The translations under genes were made by a program, and so were the position numbers. From contig JAIFNA010000011.1 of the NCBI GenBank assembly GCA_020048055.1, positions 62,001 through 126,000 of the forward strand: DNA of 64,000 nucleotides, given 5' to 3'. Position 1 is the stretch's first letter; every line of letters starts with the position of its first letter. Shown here one piece after another: positions 54,897 through 63,678 of this stretch. The notes below the pieces were generated by a model. It had not been told where the DNA came from and ran no database searches. It was given only the letters and a program-made list of their open reading frames with translations. The stretch comes from Arcobacter sp. Lineage in GTDB: Bacteria; Campylobacterota; Campylobacteria; Campylobacterales; Arcobacteraceae.

Positions 54897-55676
54897 ATGA
54901 AAACAAAATTAATAGAAAAAGTGTTATTCCCAATACTTTTGTTGGGTATTATTATCCCCATTTGGTCATTTCTTTCAAGTATTGTAGAGGGATTCCCAAC
55001 GCCACTTGATACATATGTAAGAGCCACTGAAGTTTTATCTGACCCTTTTTATATCAATAGTGAAAATGATAGAGGAATTTTTTGGCAACTCTTAAATTCT
55101 TTAGAGAGAGTTTTTGCTGGATTTGTACTTGCTTGTATTGTTGGGATTCCAGTTGGACTTGCAATTGGGATGAATAGTAGATTTTATGATGCACTTAACC
55201 CATATATTCAAATATTTAAGCCTGTTTCTCCACTAGCTTGGCTTCCTTTGGCACTTTTTGTGTTTAAAGATATAAATTTAACAGCTATTGCTACTATTTT
55301 TATAACTTCAATTTGGCCAATTATTATCAATACAGCATTGGGAGTAAAAAGTGTAAATACAGATTTCATGAATGTTGCAAAAGTATTGCAATTCACACCA
55401 ATAGAAAAGATTATAAAAATAATTTTACCAGTTGCTGTCCCTTTTATTTTTGCAGGGATGAGACTTTCTTTGGGAACTGCTTGGCTTGTAATTGTAGCTG
55501 CTGAGATGTTAACTGGAGGAATTGGAATTGGATTTTGGATTTGGGATGAATACAACAACCTAAATTATACTTCTATTATTGTTGGTATCTTTCTTATTGG
55601 AATTGTAGGATTTATATTAGATATTTTGATGGGGATAGTTGCAAATAAATTTGATTACAGAAAGGGGATGAGATAA
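54897..55676 (+). CDS. nrtB: Nitrate ABC transporter permease
   Basis: Inner-membrane permease of the NrtB/SsuC type, 259 residues from ATG 54897 (MKTKLIEKVLFPILLL), with CGGAAA upstream. It has about six transmembrane helices. The loop that contacts the ATPase is AKVLQFTPIEKIIKIILPVAVPFIFAGMRLSLGTAWLVIVAAEML, the EAA-type motif of this family. It starts 45 bases after nrtA and ends with a stop/start overlap into nrtD. Confidence 0.93.
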   Translation: MKTKLIEKVLFPILLLGIIIPIWSFLSSIVEGFPTPLDTYVRATEVLSDPFYINSENDRGIFWQLLNSLERVFAGFVLACIVGIPVGLAIGMNSRFYDALNPYIQIFKPVSPLAWLPLALFVFKDINLTAIATIFITSIWPIIINTALGVKSVNTDFMNVAKVLQFTPIEKIIKIILPVAVPFIFAGMRLSLGTAWLVIVAAEMLTGGIGIGFWIWDEYNNLNYTSIIVGIFLIGIVGFILDILMGIVANKFDYRKGMR

Positions 55677-56467
55677 TGAAAAAGTTTCTAACTTTAGAGG
55701 GTGTTAATAAAGTATTTCCACTACCGAACAATCAAAAGTATATCGCACTAAAAGATGTTAATCTTACAATAAAAGAGAATGAAGTAGTCTCTATTATAGG
55801 ACATAGTGGATGTGGTAAATCGACTATTTTAAATATTATCGCTGGACTTGATGATGCTACAAATGGTGTACTTCTTCTTGAAAACAAAGAGATAAAAGGA
55901 CCTGGACCTGAAAGAGCAGTTGTATTTCAAAATCATTCACTTCTTCCATGGCTAAGTGTTTATCAAAACATAGAACTTGCTGTAAAAAAAGTTATGCCAG
56001 AGCTTTCAAAAGAGGAAACAAAAGAAAGAATCATTAAATTTGTTGATATGGTCGGACTTACTCAAGCAAAAGATAAAAAGCCAGATGAGATAAGTGGAGG
56101 GATGAAACAAAGAGTTGGAATTGCAAGAGCTTTATCAATACGACCAAAAGTTTTGCTAATGGATGAACCTTTTGGAGCTTTGGATAGTTTAACAAGAGCA
56201 TCTCTTCAAGAGCATCTTATGAGAATTCAACAAAAGATTCAAAATACTGTAATTATTATAACACACGATGTTGATGAAGCTGTGCTTTTAAGTGATAGAA
56301 TCGTGATGATGACTAATGGTCCAGAAGCAACTATTGGGGAAATTTTAGAAGTGAATCTTCCAAGACCAAGAGATAGAGTAGCACTTCAAAGCCACCCTGA
56401 ATATATCAGATGTAGAGAAGCTATTTTAGAATTTTTGTATAAAAAATTTGCAAAAGAAGAGCATTAA
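55676..56467 (+). CDS. nrtD: Nitrate ABC transporter ATP-binding protein
   Basis: ATPase of the nitrate importer, 263 residues. Walker A GHSGCGKST, Q-loop VVFQNHSLLPWLSV, signature EISGGMKQRVGIARAL, Walker B VLLMDEPFGALD and the switch histidine in IIITHDVDEAV are all intact. The single ABC domain without a fused NrtA-like C-terminus is NrtD rather than NrtC; no nrtC is present, so the importer is a simple NrtA/NrtB/NrtD set. It overlaps nrtB by one base; cysG starts one base past its stop. Confidence 0.93.
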   Translation: MKKFLTLEGVNKVFPLPNNQKYIALKDVNLTIKENEVVSIIGHSGCGKSTILNIIAGLDDATNGVLLLENKEIKGPGPERAVVFQNHSLLPWLSVYQNIELAVKKVMPELSKEETKERIIKFVDMVGLTQAKDKKPDEISGGMKQRVGIARALSIRPKVLLMDEPFGALDSLTRASLQEHLMRIQQKIQNTVIIITHDVDEAVLLSDRIVMMTNGPEATIGEILEVNLPRPRDRVALQSHPEYIRCREAILEFLYKKFAKEEH

Positions 56468-56468
56468 G

Positions 56469-57743
56469 ATGAGCTTGCCAGTACTACTTAAAAACCCAAA
56501 GATACTTTTGCTTGGTGCTGGGAATGTAGGTTTACAAAAAGCAAAAGTATTAAATGAAAATGGGATTGATTTTTGCACTATTGCACAAGAGTTTTTAGGG
56601 ATTTTTTTACGCTATTCAAAAAGAAATAAAAACAAAAGTTTTGAACTAAAAGACCTAGAAGGGTTTGATTATGTTATAGATGCAACTGGAAATAGTAAGG
56701 TAACACAACTTCTTATAGAAGAAAAAACAAAACGGTTTTTTTTATTGAATGTTGTTGATGTTCCTCATTTATGTGATTTTTATTTTATGGCTTTATTGAA
56801 TATTGGAAAAGCTCAAATAGGTGTTTCTTCAAACGGTGCTTCACCACTATTAGCAAAAAAGATAAGAGATAAAATAAAAAGTGCCCTACCAAATGAAAAA
56901 CTTGAAGATTTACTAGAAATTGCAAATAATGAAAGAGAAAATGGGATTATTAATAAAGAAAAATTGGAAGCAAAAGCAAATGAAATATTTGCAAAAGCTT
57001 ATATTATAGGATGTGGTATCGGCGATGTGGAACTCCTTACCATCAAAGCTTACAAAGCCATACAAACTCTTGAAGTAGCACTTGTTGATAATCTTATCAG
57101 TGATGAGATATTAGACATAATCCCAAAGAGTTGTGAAATTATCGATGTTGGAAAAAGTAAAGGATTCCATAAAAAATCTCAAGATGAGATAAACGAAATC
57201 TTTTTGAAATATCTAAAATTAGGAAAAACTGTAGGTCGTCTTAAAAGTGGTGACCCTTATTTGTATGGAAGAGGTGCAGAAGAGGCACTCTATCTTATAC
57301 ATAATAATTTCTCAAATATTGAAGTGATTGCAGGTGTAACTTCAGCTTTGAGTGGTTGTACAGTTGCTGGAATCCCAGTCACGCATAGAGATATTTCAAA
57401 AAGTTTTTCAGTAGTTACGGCACATCTCAAAAATAATTCACTCAATCTTGACTGGATAGATTTTTTAAAAATTCCACAACATACAACAGTTGTATTGATG
57501 GGGCTTAGTCGTGTAAAAGCTATCAAAAATGAGGCTTTAAAAATTGGAATATCAAAAGATTTCCCATGCGCGATTATTTCAAATGCTAGTAGAAAAAACC
57601 AAGAGGTGATAATTACCACTTTAGAGTCTTTAGAAGAAAAAGCGAAATTAACAATTCAACCATCGATTTTGGTTTTCGGAGATGTTGTCAATTTAGGGAA
57701 AATACTTCCAATCATGAAATTAAAAGGGGTTAGAAATGACTAA
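56469..57743 (+). CDS. cysG: Siroheme synthase (precorrin-2 dehydrogenase/ferrochelatase plus uroporphyrinogen methyltransferase)
   Basis: Makes siroheme for the nitrite reductase encoded next. Start ATG 56469 (424 residues). The N-terminal Met8/CysG-type half has LLLGAGNVGLQKAKVL and FDYVIDATGNSKV for NAD binding. The C-terminal CobA methyltransferase half begins near 180 with IIGCGIGDVELLTIKAYKAI and has GRLKSGDPYLYGRGAEE and GVTSALSGCTVAGIPVTHR. It overlaps nirA by eight bases, which supports a dedicated supply of cofactor. Confidence 0.93.
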   Translation: MSLPVLLKNPKILLLGAGNVGLQKAKVLNENGIDFCTIAQEFLGIFLRYSKRNKNKSFELKDLEGFDYVIDATGNSKVTQLLIEEKTKRFFLLNVVDVPHLCDFYFMALLNIGKAQIGVSSNGASPLLAKKIRDKIKSALPNEKLEDLLEIANNERENGIINKEKLEAKANEIFAKAYIIGCGIGDVELLTIKAYKAIQTLEVALVDNLISDEILDIIPKSCEIIDVGKSKGFHKKSQDEINEIFLKYLKLGKTVGRLKSGDPYLYGRGAEEALYLIHNNFSNIEVIAGVTSALSGCTVAGIPVTHRDISKSFSVVTAHLKNNSLNLDWIDFLKIPQHTTVVLMGLSRVKAIKNEALKIGISKDFPCAIISNASRKNQEVIITTLESLEEKAKLTIQPSILVFGDVVNLGKILPIMKLKGVRND

Positions 57744-59286
57744 ATTACAAATTGCTAAACATGCAAGAGATGGAAAACTCAATAAAATAGAACTCCTTAA
57801 ACTTACAGGAAACCCAATAGATTTTTTTGATAATCTTGAAAATTTGTGCAAAGGATCTATTGAAGATTTAAGCGATGCAGATAAAAATTATTTTTTGAAA
57901 TGTTTTGGGATATTTCATAAAGATGATGATACTTTTATGCTTCGGGTAAGAATTCCAGCAGGGCAACTTACTTTCGTTCAAGCAATTGAAATAGGTAAAA
58001 TTGCTACTCTTTACGGTGAGAATTATATTGATATCACTACAAGACAGCAAATTGAACTACGATATTTAAAATTTAATGATCTCTTTGAAGTTATACAAAG
58101 GCTTCAAAATATTGGAATAAGCACATTTCAAACAGGAATTGATAACTTTAGAAATATTGTAACCTCTTCATTTGATGGACTTGGAAATCAAAAAATTATT
58201 GAGTGCAAACCACTTATAAATAGTATGCAAGAGATATTTTTAGAAAATGAAGAGTGGCTTGGAACCCTACCACGAAAATTTAATACGGCTATTTTAGGGA
58301 CATTTGTAAATGACTGCAATATTTATGGGCATGATTGTTGTTTTATTGTAGCCAAAAAAAATGAGAAGATTGGATTTAATCTTTATTTGGGTGGAAAAGT
58401 AGGAGTTCAAGCTACAAATAGTGGAATTTTTGTGGAGCAAAAAGATGTAATAAGTGTCTATAAAGCTATCATCAATCTTTTTAAAGAGTTTGGTTTTAGG
58501 GATAATAGAAATAAAAATCGACTCCACTTTTTACTTGAAGCTGTTGGGATGGATGAGTTTGTAAATGCTATCAAAAGTTATAGTGGATTGGAGTTTGAAG
58601 AAGCAGGGGAGATTTTGGCCGTAGGGGAATTTATCCTTGATAGTGATGGAATTTTGGCTTTAAATGAAAATCTTATCGCTTATAGTTTTTCAATTCCAAG
58701 TGGTATTTTTACAGGCGAAGCGATGATAGAAGCTGGAAATTTAGCGAAAATTGTGCAAGGGCAAATCAGACTTTCAGTAGAACAAAGTTTTTATATTGTT
58801 TGTCAAAAAGAGTATCAAGAGGTTTTGGAAAATAGTTCTTTATCAATGCAATATCACAAATATCAAAACATCTTTTTTAGAAATATGATTGCTTGTGCGG
58901 GGACTAAAACTTGCTCTTTTGGTGTGATTGATTCTAAAGGATTGGCTATAGAGATGGCTAATTTTCTAAAAAATGAATTTCCAAAAATAGATGGAAAGAT
59001 AAGATTTTATTGGTCAGGATGCCCAAAAGGATGTGGAATTCATGGGGTTGGCGATATTGGATTTGAAGGATGTAAAACAAAAGATGAAAATGGTAATAAA
59101 GTTGATGGAGTTCATATTTTTATTGGTGGTAAAGCTACTAAAGAAGCAAAAGAAGCAAAAATTTTATATAAATCACTTCCATTAGATATTGCAAAAGAAA
59201 AAGTAAAAGAACTTGTTGCTCGTTACAGAAATGAAAAAATAGACAATGAAAGCTTTGAGGAATTTGAATCAAGAGTAGAGATTTGA
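57736..59286 (+). CDS. nirA: Ferredoxin-nitrite reductase
   Basis: Siroheme/4Fe-4S enzyme that reduces nitrite to ammonia with six electrons. It has 516 residues in the duplicated fold of nitrite/sulfite reductases: MLRVRIPAGQLTFVQ, DITTRQQIELRYL and TGIDNFRNIVTS at the substrate side, and the cluster cysteines in ACAGTKTC (C-x5-C) and SGCPKGCG (C-x3-C). Sulfite reductase is the alternative; NasA, NrtABD and CysG beside it favour nitrite. It is the last gene of the operon, with no strong terminator visible right after it. Confidence 0.93.
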   Translation: MTKLQIAKHARDGKLNKIELLKLTGNPIDFFDNLENLCKGSIEDLSDADKNYFLKCFGIFHKDDDTFMLRVRIPAGQLTFVQAIEIGKIATLYGENYIDITTRQQIELRYLKFNDLFEVIQRLQNIGISTFQTGIDNFRNIVTSSFDGLGNQKIIECKPLINSMQEIFLENEEWLGTLPRKFNTAILGTFVNDCNIYGHDCCFIVAKKNEKIGFNLYLGGKVGVQATNSGIFVEQKDVISVYKAIINLFKEFGFRDNRNKNRLHFLLEAVGMDEFVNAIKSYSGLEFEEAGEILAVGEFILDSDGILALNENLIAYSFSIPSGIFTGEAMIEAGNLAKIVQGQIRLSVEQSFYIVCQKEYQEVLENSSLSMQYHKYQNIFFRNMIACAGTKTCSFGVIDSKGLAIEMANFLKNEFPKIDGKIRFYWSGCPKGCGIHGVGDIGFEGCKTKDENGNKVDGVHIFIGGKATKEAKEAKILYKSLPLDIAKEKVKELVARYRNEKIDNESFEEFESRVEI

Positions 59287-59961
59287 AGTGCACTATTGTT
59301 TGACACTAAAAAGAAATTAAGCTTAACAGTACCAGTAATTTAAGATTATTTTCAACGAGATATAATTTTTTTCATGAAATTTTTCGATAATTTCTAACTT
59401 AACTGACCCCTAGAGTACAATAATTTCCGTTTACGGTTGTGACCTCTATTAGACCTACATAAAGATGAAATTAAAAAACATTTATAGATATCACTTAGCA
59501 AAACTAATCTTTTAAAAATAAAATCTCAGCTTAAAAAAGCAATTTCACTAACAGCATTTAGATATTTTATTGAAAACGATAAAGTACTTTCAAAAACATA
59601 ATAATTGGCACAAAGGTACAAAATGCGACAAGCAATATTTAAATCGCATAGGGAAAAAAATCTCTTTGTAGGTTTACACCCAATGTCATTACTGACACGA
59701 TTGAAACAATATACATAGGGATAAATACAAAAAATTGTAAGCAAATTTTGAGCAACGATATGCATCGTCCATCAGATATTTCTTACTTATACAATAATAA
59801 GTTAAAAATTTTATGACTTTCAATACTATATGTAAGTTATAAAATATTTCAATCACTAAATATCATATAAAAATAACAAAATAAAGGTTATATTGTAATT
59901 GAAAGTTCAGATTAAAATCCTTTCAAAATGAGCCTTAAACAACAAAACACTATAATCCAAA
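59287..59961. other. 675-base gap with no convincing gene, probably decayed sequence
   Basis: Between nirA and uvrC. Short open stretches exist but have in-frame stops and no ribosome sites; on the plus strand one reads ...KSQLKKAISLTAFRYFIENDKVLSKT and another ...LAQRYKMRQAIFKSHREKNLF before stopping, which look like broken coding remnants I cannot name. A small repeat TGTCATTACTGACA (5-bp arms) is near 59681-59695, and AACTGACCCC is at 59401-59410. The uvrC promoter should be in the last ~100 bases. Confidence 0.5.
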
Positions 59962-61773
59962 ATGACCTTAGAAGAAAAACTACAAAACCTCCCAAGCGAT
60001 GCTGGCGTATATCAATACTTTGACAAAAATAATCGTCTTTTATATATTGGTAAAGCAAAAAATCTTAAAAATAGAATCAAAAGCTATTTTCAATTTACAC
60101 CAAATTTAGCCCCATCTTCACAACTTTCATATCGGATATTTAAGATGATTAGTGAGGTAGTAAATTTGGAGTATATAGTTGTTCCAAATGAAAATGATGC
60201 TTTGATTTTAGAGAACTCACTTATCAAGCAACTCAAACCTAAATTTAATATACTATTAAGGGATGATAAAACTTATCCATATATCTATATAGATACAAAC
60301 GAAACTTTCCCAAGACTTGAAATAACTAGAAAAATCATTAAAGGAAAAGGGATAAGATATTTTGGTCCATTTAGTGTTGGAGCTAGAGATATGCTTGATA
60401 GTATCTATGAGATACTCCCTTTGGTTCAGAAGAAAAGTTGCATCAAGAGTGGTAAAGCTTGTTTGTTTTACCAGATACAGAAGTGTTTGGCTCCTTGTGA
60501 AGAAAAAGTTACAAAATTAGAATATGACAGTATAATTGAAAAAGCATTATATTACATATACAATAAGGGAAAATTGATTGAGGATTTAAAGCAAAAAATG
60601 GAAAAACTCAGTATTGATTTTAGGTTTGAAGAGGCTATGGTTTTACGAGACAGGATAAAGACGATAGCAAAATCTGAACTCAAATCTACACTAGATTTTG
60701 CAAATGATGACAACCTTGATGTATTTGCAGTAAAAATGGGTAATGATAGAGCTATAATTGTAAAAATGTTTATAAGAGCTGGAAAGCTAATCTCTGCAAC
60801 TCACAACTTTGTTAACACAACAGAGATAACACAAATTGACGATATTTATAAAACAGCCATCATTAACTATTATACAAATGATATGCCTACTGTACCAAAT
60901 GAGATAGTTGTTCCGTTTTTGATAGAAGATATAGAGGAGATGGAAGCTTTTGTGATGTCACAAGTTGGTAAAAAAGCACCAATCAATATCCCTAAAATCG
61001 GCAAGAAAAAAGACCTTTGTGAGGTTGCATTAAAGAATTGTGATGAGCTTTTAAAGATAGATAATATCAATACAAATCAAGATATTTATAGTGAAATTGC
61101 AAATTTATTTAACTTTGAAAGTGTATCTTATAGATTTGAATGCTTTGACAATTCTCACATTATGGGTCAAGCAACAGTGGGCTCTATGGTCGTTTGGGAT
61201 AATAATGGATTTCTTAAAGAGGATTATAGATTATACAATCTTGAAAGCAAAGACGAATATGCTCAGATGAGAGAGATGCTAAGTAGAAGAGTTGAGAGAT
61301 TTAAAGAAAATCCACCGCCTGACGTTTGGATAATAGATGGTGGGAAAACACTGATTACTTTAGCCAATTACATACTCGCTAGCGTTGGAGTTTGTATAGG
61401 TGTAATAGGTATTGCAAAGGAAAAAATCGATACAAAAGCTAATAGAAGTAAAGGTGGAGCTAGGGATATAATTTATACAAAAGATGATATTTTCAGGCTG
61501 GAGCCAAGTGATAAGAGATTGCAGTTTATCCAAAGGCTAAGAGATGAAGTTCACAGAACAGCAATAGGTTTTCATAAGAAACAAAAACGAAAAGAAGATA
61601 AGCAAATATCACTTCTTAGTGTCAAAGGGATAGGTGAGGCTAAGGTGCAAAAACTTTTATCTTATTTTGGTACATTTGAGGCTATCAGAATGGCAACCCT
61701 CACGCAATTGAAAGAGGTCTTAAATGAAAAAGATGGTAATATCCTCCTTCAATATTTTAAATCAAAAGAGTAG
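59962..61773 (+). CDS. uvrC: Excinuclease ABC subunit C
   Basis: Dual-incision nuclease of nucleotide excision repair, 603 residues. The N-terminal GIY-YIG domain is AGVYQYFDKNNRLLYIGKAKNLKNRIKSYF (first half about 14-30). A UVR coiled-coil domain follows (IDFRFEEAMVLRDRIKTI), then the RNase H-like nuclease (ECFDNSHIMGQATVGSMVVW; VWIIDGGKTLI) and a C-terminal helix-hairpin-helix (LLSVKGIGEAKVQKLLSYFGTFEAI). It is followed three bases later by alr, so the two likely share a transcript. Confidence 0.97.
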   Translation: MTLEEKLQNLPSDAGVYQYFDKNNRLLYIGKAKNLKNRIKSYFQFTPNLAPSSQLSYRIFKMISEVVNLEYIVVPNENDALILENSLIKQLKPKFNILLRDDKTYPYIYIDTNETFPRLEITRKIIKGKGIRYFGPFSVGARDMLDSIYEILPLVQKKSCIKSGKACLFYQIQKCLAPCEEKVTKLEYDSIIEKALYYIYNKGKLIEDLKQKMEKLSIDFRFEEAMVLRDRIKTIAKSELKSTLDFANDDNLDVFAVKMGNDRAIIVKMFIRAGKLISATHNFVNTTEITQIDDIYKTAIINYYTNDMPTVPNEIVVPFLIEDIEEMEAFVMSQVGKKAPINIPKIGKKKDLCEVALKNCDELLKIDNINTNQDIYSEIANLFNFESVSYRFECFDNSHIMGQATVGSMVVWDNNGFLKEDYRLYNLESKDEYAQMREMLSRRVERFKENPPPDVWIIDGGKTLITLANYILASVGVCIGVIGIAKEKIDTKANRSKGGARDIIYTKDDIFRLEPSDKRLQFIQRLRDEVHRTAIGFHKKQKRKEDKQISLLSVKGIGEAKVQKLLSYFGTFEAIRMATLTQLKEVLNEKDGNILLQYFKSKE

Positions 61774-61776
61774 CAG

Positions 61777-62796
61777 ATGTCTTATATCAAACTAAATAAA
61801 CAAAATCTTTTTTACAATCTTGAAGTGTGCGCAAAACAAGCTGGAGATAAAAATAAGCTAGCAATTGTTTTAAAAGACAATGCATATGGTCACGGATTGC
61901 TTCAGATAGCAACTTTAGCAAATGAATTTGGTATCAAAAAAGCAGTAGTTCAAACATACAAAGAGGCTATCACGATTGAGCATTTATTTGATGCTATCTT
62001 AATATTAGCTGACACCAAAATAGACACTTTGTCACATTCTTTTCACATTGCAATCAATGATTTACAAAGTCTTGAGGAGCTGTGTGAAAATACCAATATT
62101 CACATCAAAATAGACACAGGAATGCATAGAAATGGTATATCACCTGAAATGTTAGAAGTGGCTATTTATAGGGCTTTAGAGCTAAAATTAAATATTTGTG
62201 GAATTTTTACTCATCACAAAAGCGCAGATGAATTAACAAGCGATTTTTTCTACCAAAACACTATTTTTCAAGGGTTGAAAGAGGAAGTGAAAAATATATG
62301 TGAAAAACTTAATATGCCTAAAATTGCCTTCCATAGTTGCAACTCAGCAGCACTATTTAGAACCAAAAATTTCACAGAAGATTTTGCAAGAATTGGAATT
62401 GCAAGCTATGGCTATCTTGATGGTGTGGATGCGCTTAATTTTCCAAGCCTTAGGCCTGTTTTATCTCTTTATGGAAACAAGTTGTCTTCAAGAACTTTAA
62501 AAAAAGCTCAAAGAGCTGGTTATGGTGGAACATATAGTGCTTCAGAGGATATGACTGTATCAACTTATGACATTGGATATGGAGATGGTTTTAGAAGACT
62601 TGGTGGTACAGAATTTAAAACAAGTTGTGGAAAAAGGATTCTTGGAAGAGTTTCAATGGATAGTATTATTGTTGAAGGAAATGATGAGGAAATTTGTATT
62701 TTTGATAATGTAAGTGAATTGTCAAAAATTCATGAAACTATAACTTATGAGATGCTGACATCTTTAAATCAAAATCTAAAAAGAGTGATAGACTAG
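61777..62796 (+). CDS. alr: Alanine racemase
   Basis: PLP enzyme that makes D-alanine for peptidoglycan. The PLP lysine is K33 in VLKDNAYGHG; HIKIDTGMHRNG and FARIGIASYGY follow, the second catalytic residue (Tyr) is in RAGYGGTYSA, and GRVSMDS closes the active-site set. At 339 residues it is slightly shorter than most. It is the downstream partner of uvrC and converges on the recombinase gene with two bases between stops. Confidence 0.93.
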   Translation: MSYIKLNKQNLFYNLEVCAKQAGDKNKLAIVLKDNAYGHGLLQIATLANEFGIKKAVVQTYKEAITIEHLFDAILILADTKIDTLSHSFHIAINDLQSLEELCENTNIHIKIDTGMHRNGISPEMLEVAIYRALELKLNICGIFTHHKSADELTSDFFYQNTIFQGLKEEVKNICEKLNMPKIAFHSCNSAALFRTKNFTEDFARIGIASYGYLDGVDALNFPSLRPVLSLYGNKLSSRTLKKAQRAGYGGTYSASEDMTVSTYDIGYGDGFRRLGGTEFKTSCGKRILGRVSMDSIIVEGNDEEICIFDNVSELSKIHETITYEMLTSLNQNLKRVID

Positions 62797-62798
62797 AA

Positions 62799-63428
62799 TT
62801 AACTAGCCATCTTGTCATCATCTCTAATGTGTCTTTTTTTAACATAGTTATTAAGTCCGATATGGTTGTTGTATCCCAATAATTTAGCTATTTTTCTTAC
62901 ACTTAATCCAACAGATAATAACTCTTCAATTTGTTCTCGTTTTTTATCAAATTTTGATTTTTGAATTGTTCCTTTTGGCTTACCAAGGCTTATACCATCA
63001 AGTTTTTTTGCTGTTAATGCTTCTTTTGTTCTTAAGCTCATAAGGTCTTTTTCCAAAGAGATTGTCATACCAATAATCCCCAATATCATCTTAGTTAACA
63101 TATCATCTTTACTTTCAAGGTCAAGATTTTGGCTGATACTAACTATTCTAACCCCACCATTAAGAAGATTTTTGAGCATCTCTAAAATTGTAGATATGGT
63201 TCTCCCAAATACATTCAAGTCATAAACCAATATAGTGCAGCCCCTTTTACAATTAATAAGAAGCCCGGCAATTTTCTCTTCATCTTCTGGAATATTGATT
63301 TCTATTTCAACATTATTATTCAATTTAAGATTATTTTTGTGCAAATAATTTGCTATTCCAATTGCTTGATTTTGAGTATATTCCTCGTTATTTTTGTTAA
63401 TTCTTATAAAACTAATTACCTTTTCCAT
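62799..63428 (-). CDS. Serine-recombinase-like protein with altered active site
   Basis: A 209-residue protein of the small resolvase/invertase family, most like the Mpi-type invertases: VISFIRINKNNEE (N-terminus), LVYDLNVFGRTISTILEML, VRIVSISQNLDLES and a C-terminal helix-turn-helix (SVRKIAKLLGYNNHIGLNNYVKKRHI) preceded by GKPKG. The usual RVS/T active-site block is RIN here, so the nucleophilic serine is Asn, and LSRLGRS-type sequence is LNVFGRT, losing a conserved Arg. It may bind DNA without recombining it. No inverted crossover repeats or transposon genes are seen next to it. Confidence 0.75.
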   Translation of the reverse strand: MEKVISFIRINKNNEEYTQNQAIGIANYLHKNNLKLNNNVEIEINIPEDEEKIAGLLINCKRGCTILVYDLNVFGRTISTILEMLKNLLNGGVRIVSISQNLDLESKDDMLTKMILGIIGMTISLEKDLMSLRTKEALTAKKLDGISLGKPKGTIQKSKFDKKREQIEELLSVGLSVRKIAKLLGYNNHIGLNNYVKKRHIRDDDKMAS

Positions 63429-63678
63429 CTTTATTCCTTTTATATATTTTGTATAATTATATCATATATTTTTACAATATTGTCAATAATTTATATATAA
63501 ATTTATACATTTTGTAAGTTTATTTTTGTTACAAAAGTTGTAAATCTTTTTGTTGCTATTTGTTAAAGATTGATAATTCAAAGATATTTTGTTTGCTTGC
63601 TCGAACTGTGTTTGTTGTTTTTCGTGTTCTCTTAAAGTGCTTTTTTGCTAAAATCCCAATCTTTTAAGGAATAAAAAT
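63429..63678. promoter_or_regulatory. Very AT-rich divergent region between recombinase and ubiX
   Basis: 250 bases holding the two divergent promoters. It contains several small AT palindromes (for example around TTTACAATATTGTCAA near 63473 and TTTTGTTACAAAA near 63525) that could bind the adjacent recombinase-like protein. No ORF of note. A GCTAAAAT string near 63646 could be the -10 of ubiX. Confidence 0.4.

Noticed and set aside
51254-59410. GGGGTCA near 51259 and TGACCCC near 59404 as inverted ends of a mobile element around the nitrate island
   Set aside because: Only seven bases match, without target duplication or transposase; could be chance, though it would be worth checking against an empty site in relatives.
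59526-59765. Minus-strand 79-residue ORF in the nirA-uvrC gap
   Set aside because: No ribosome site, odd Cys/Tyr-rich composition and no known motif; treated as chance in decayed DNA.
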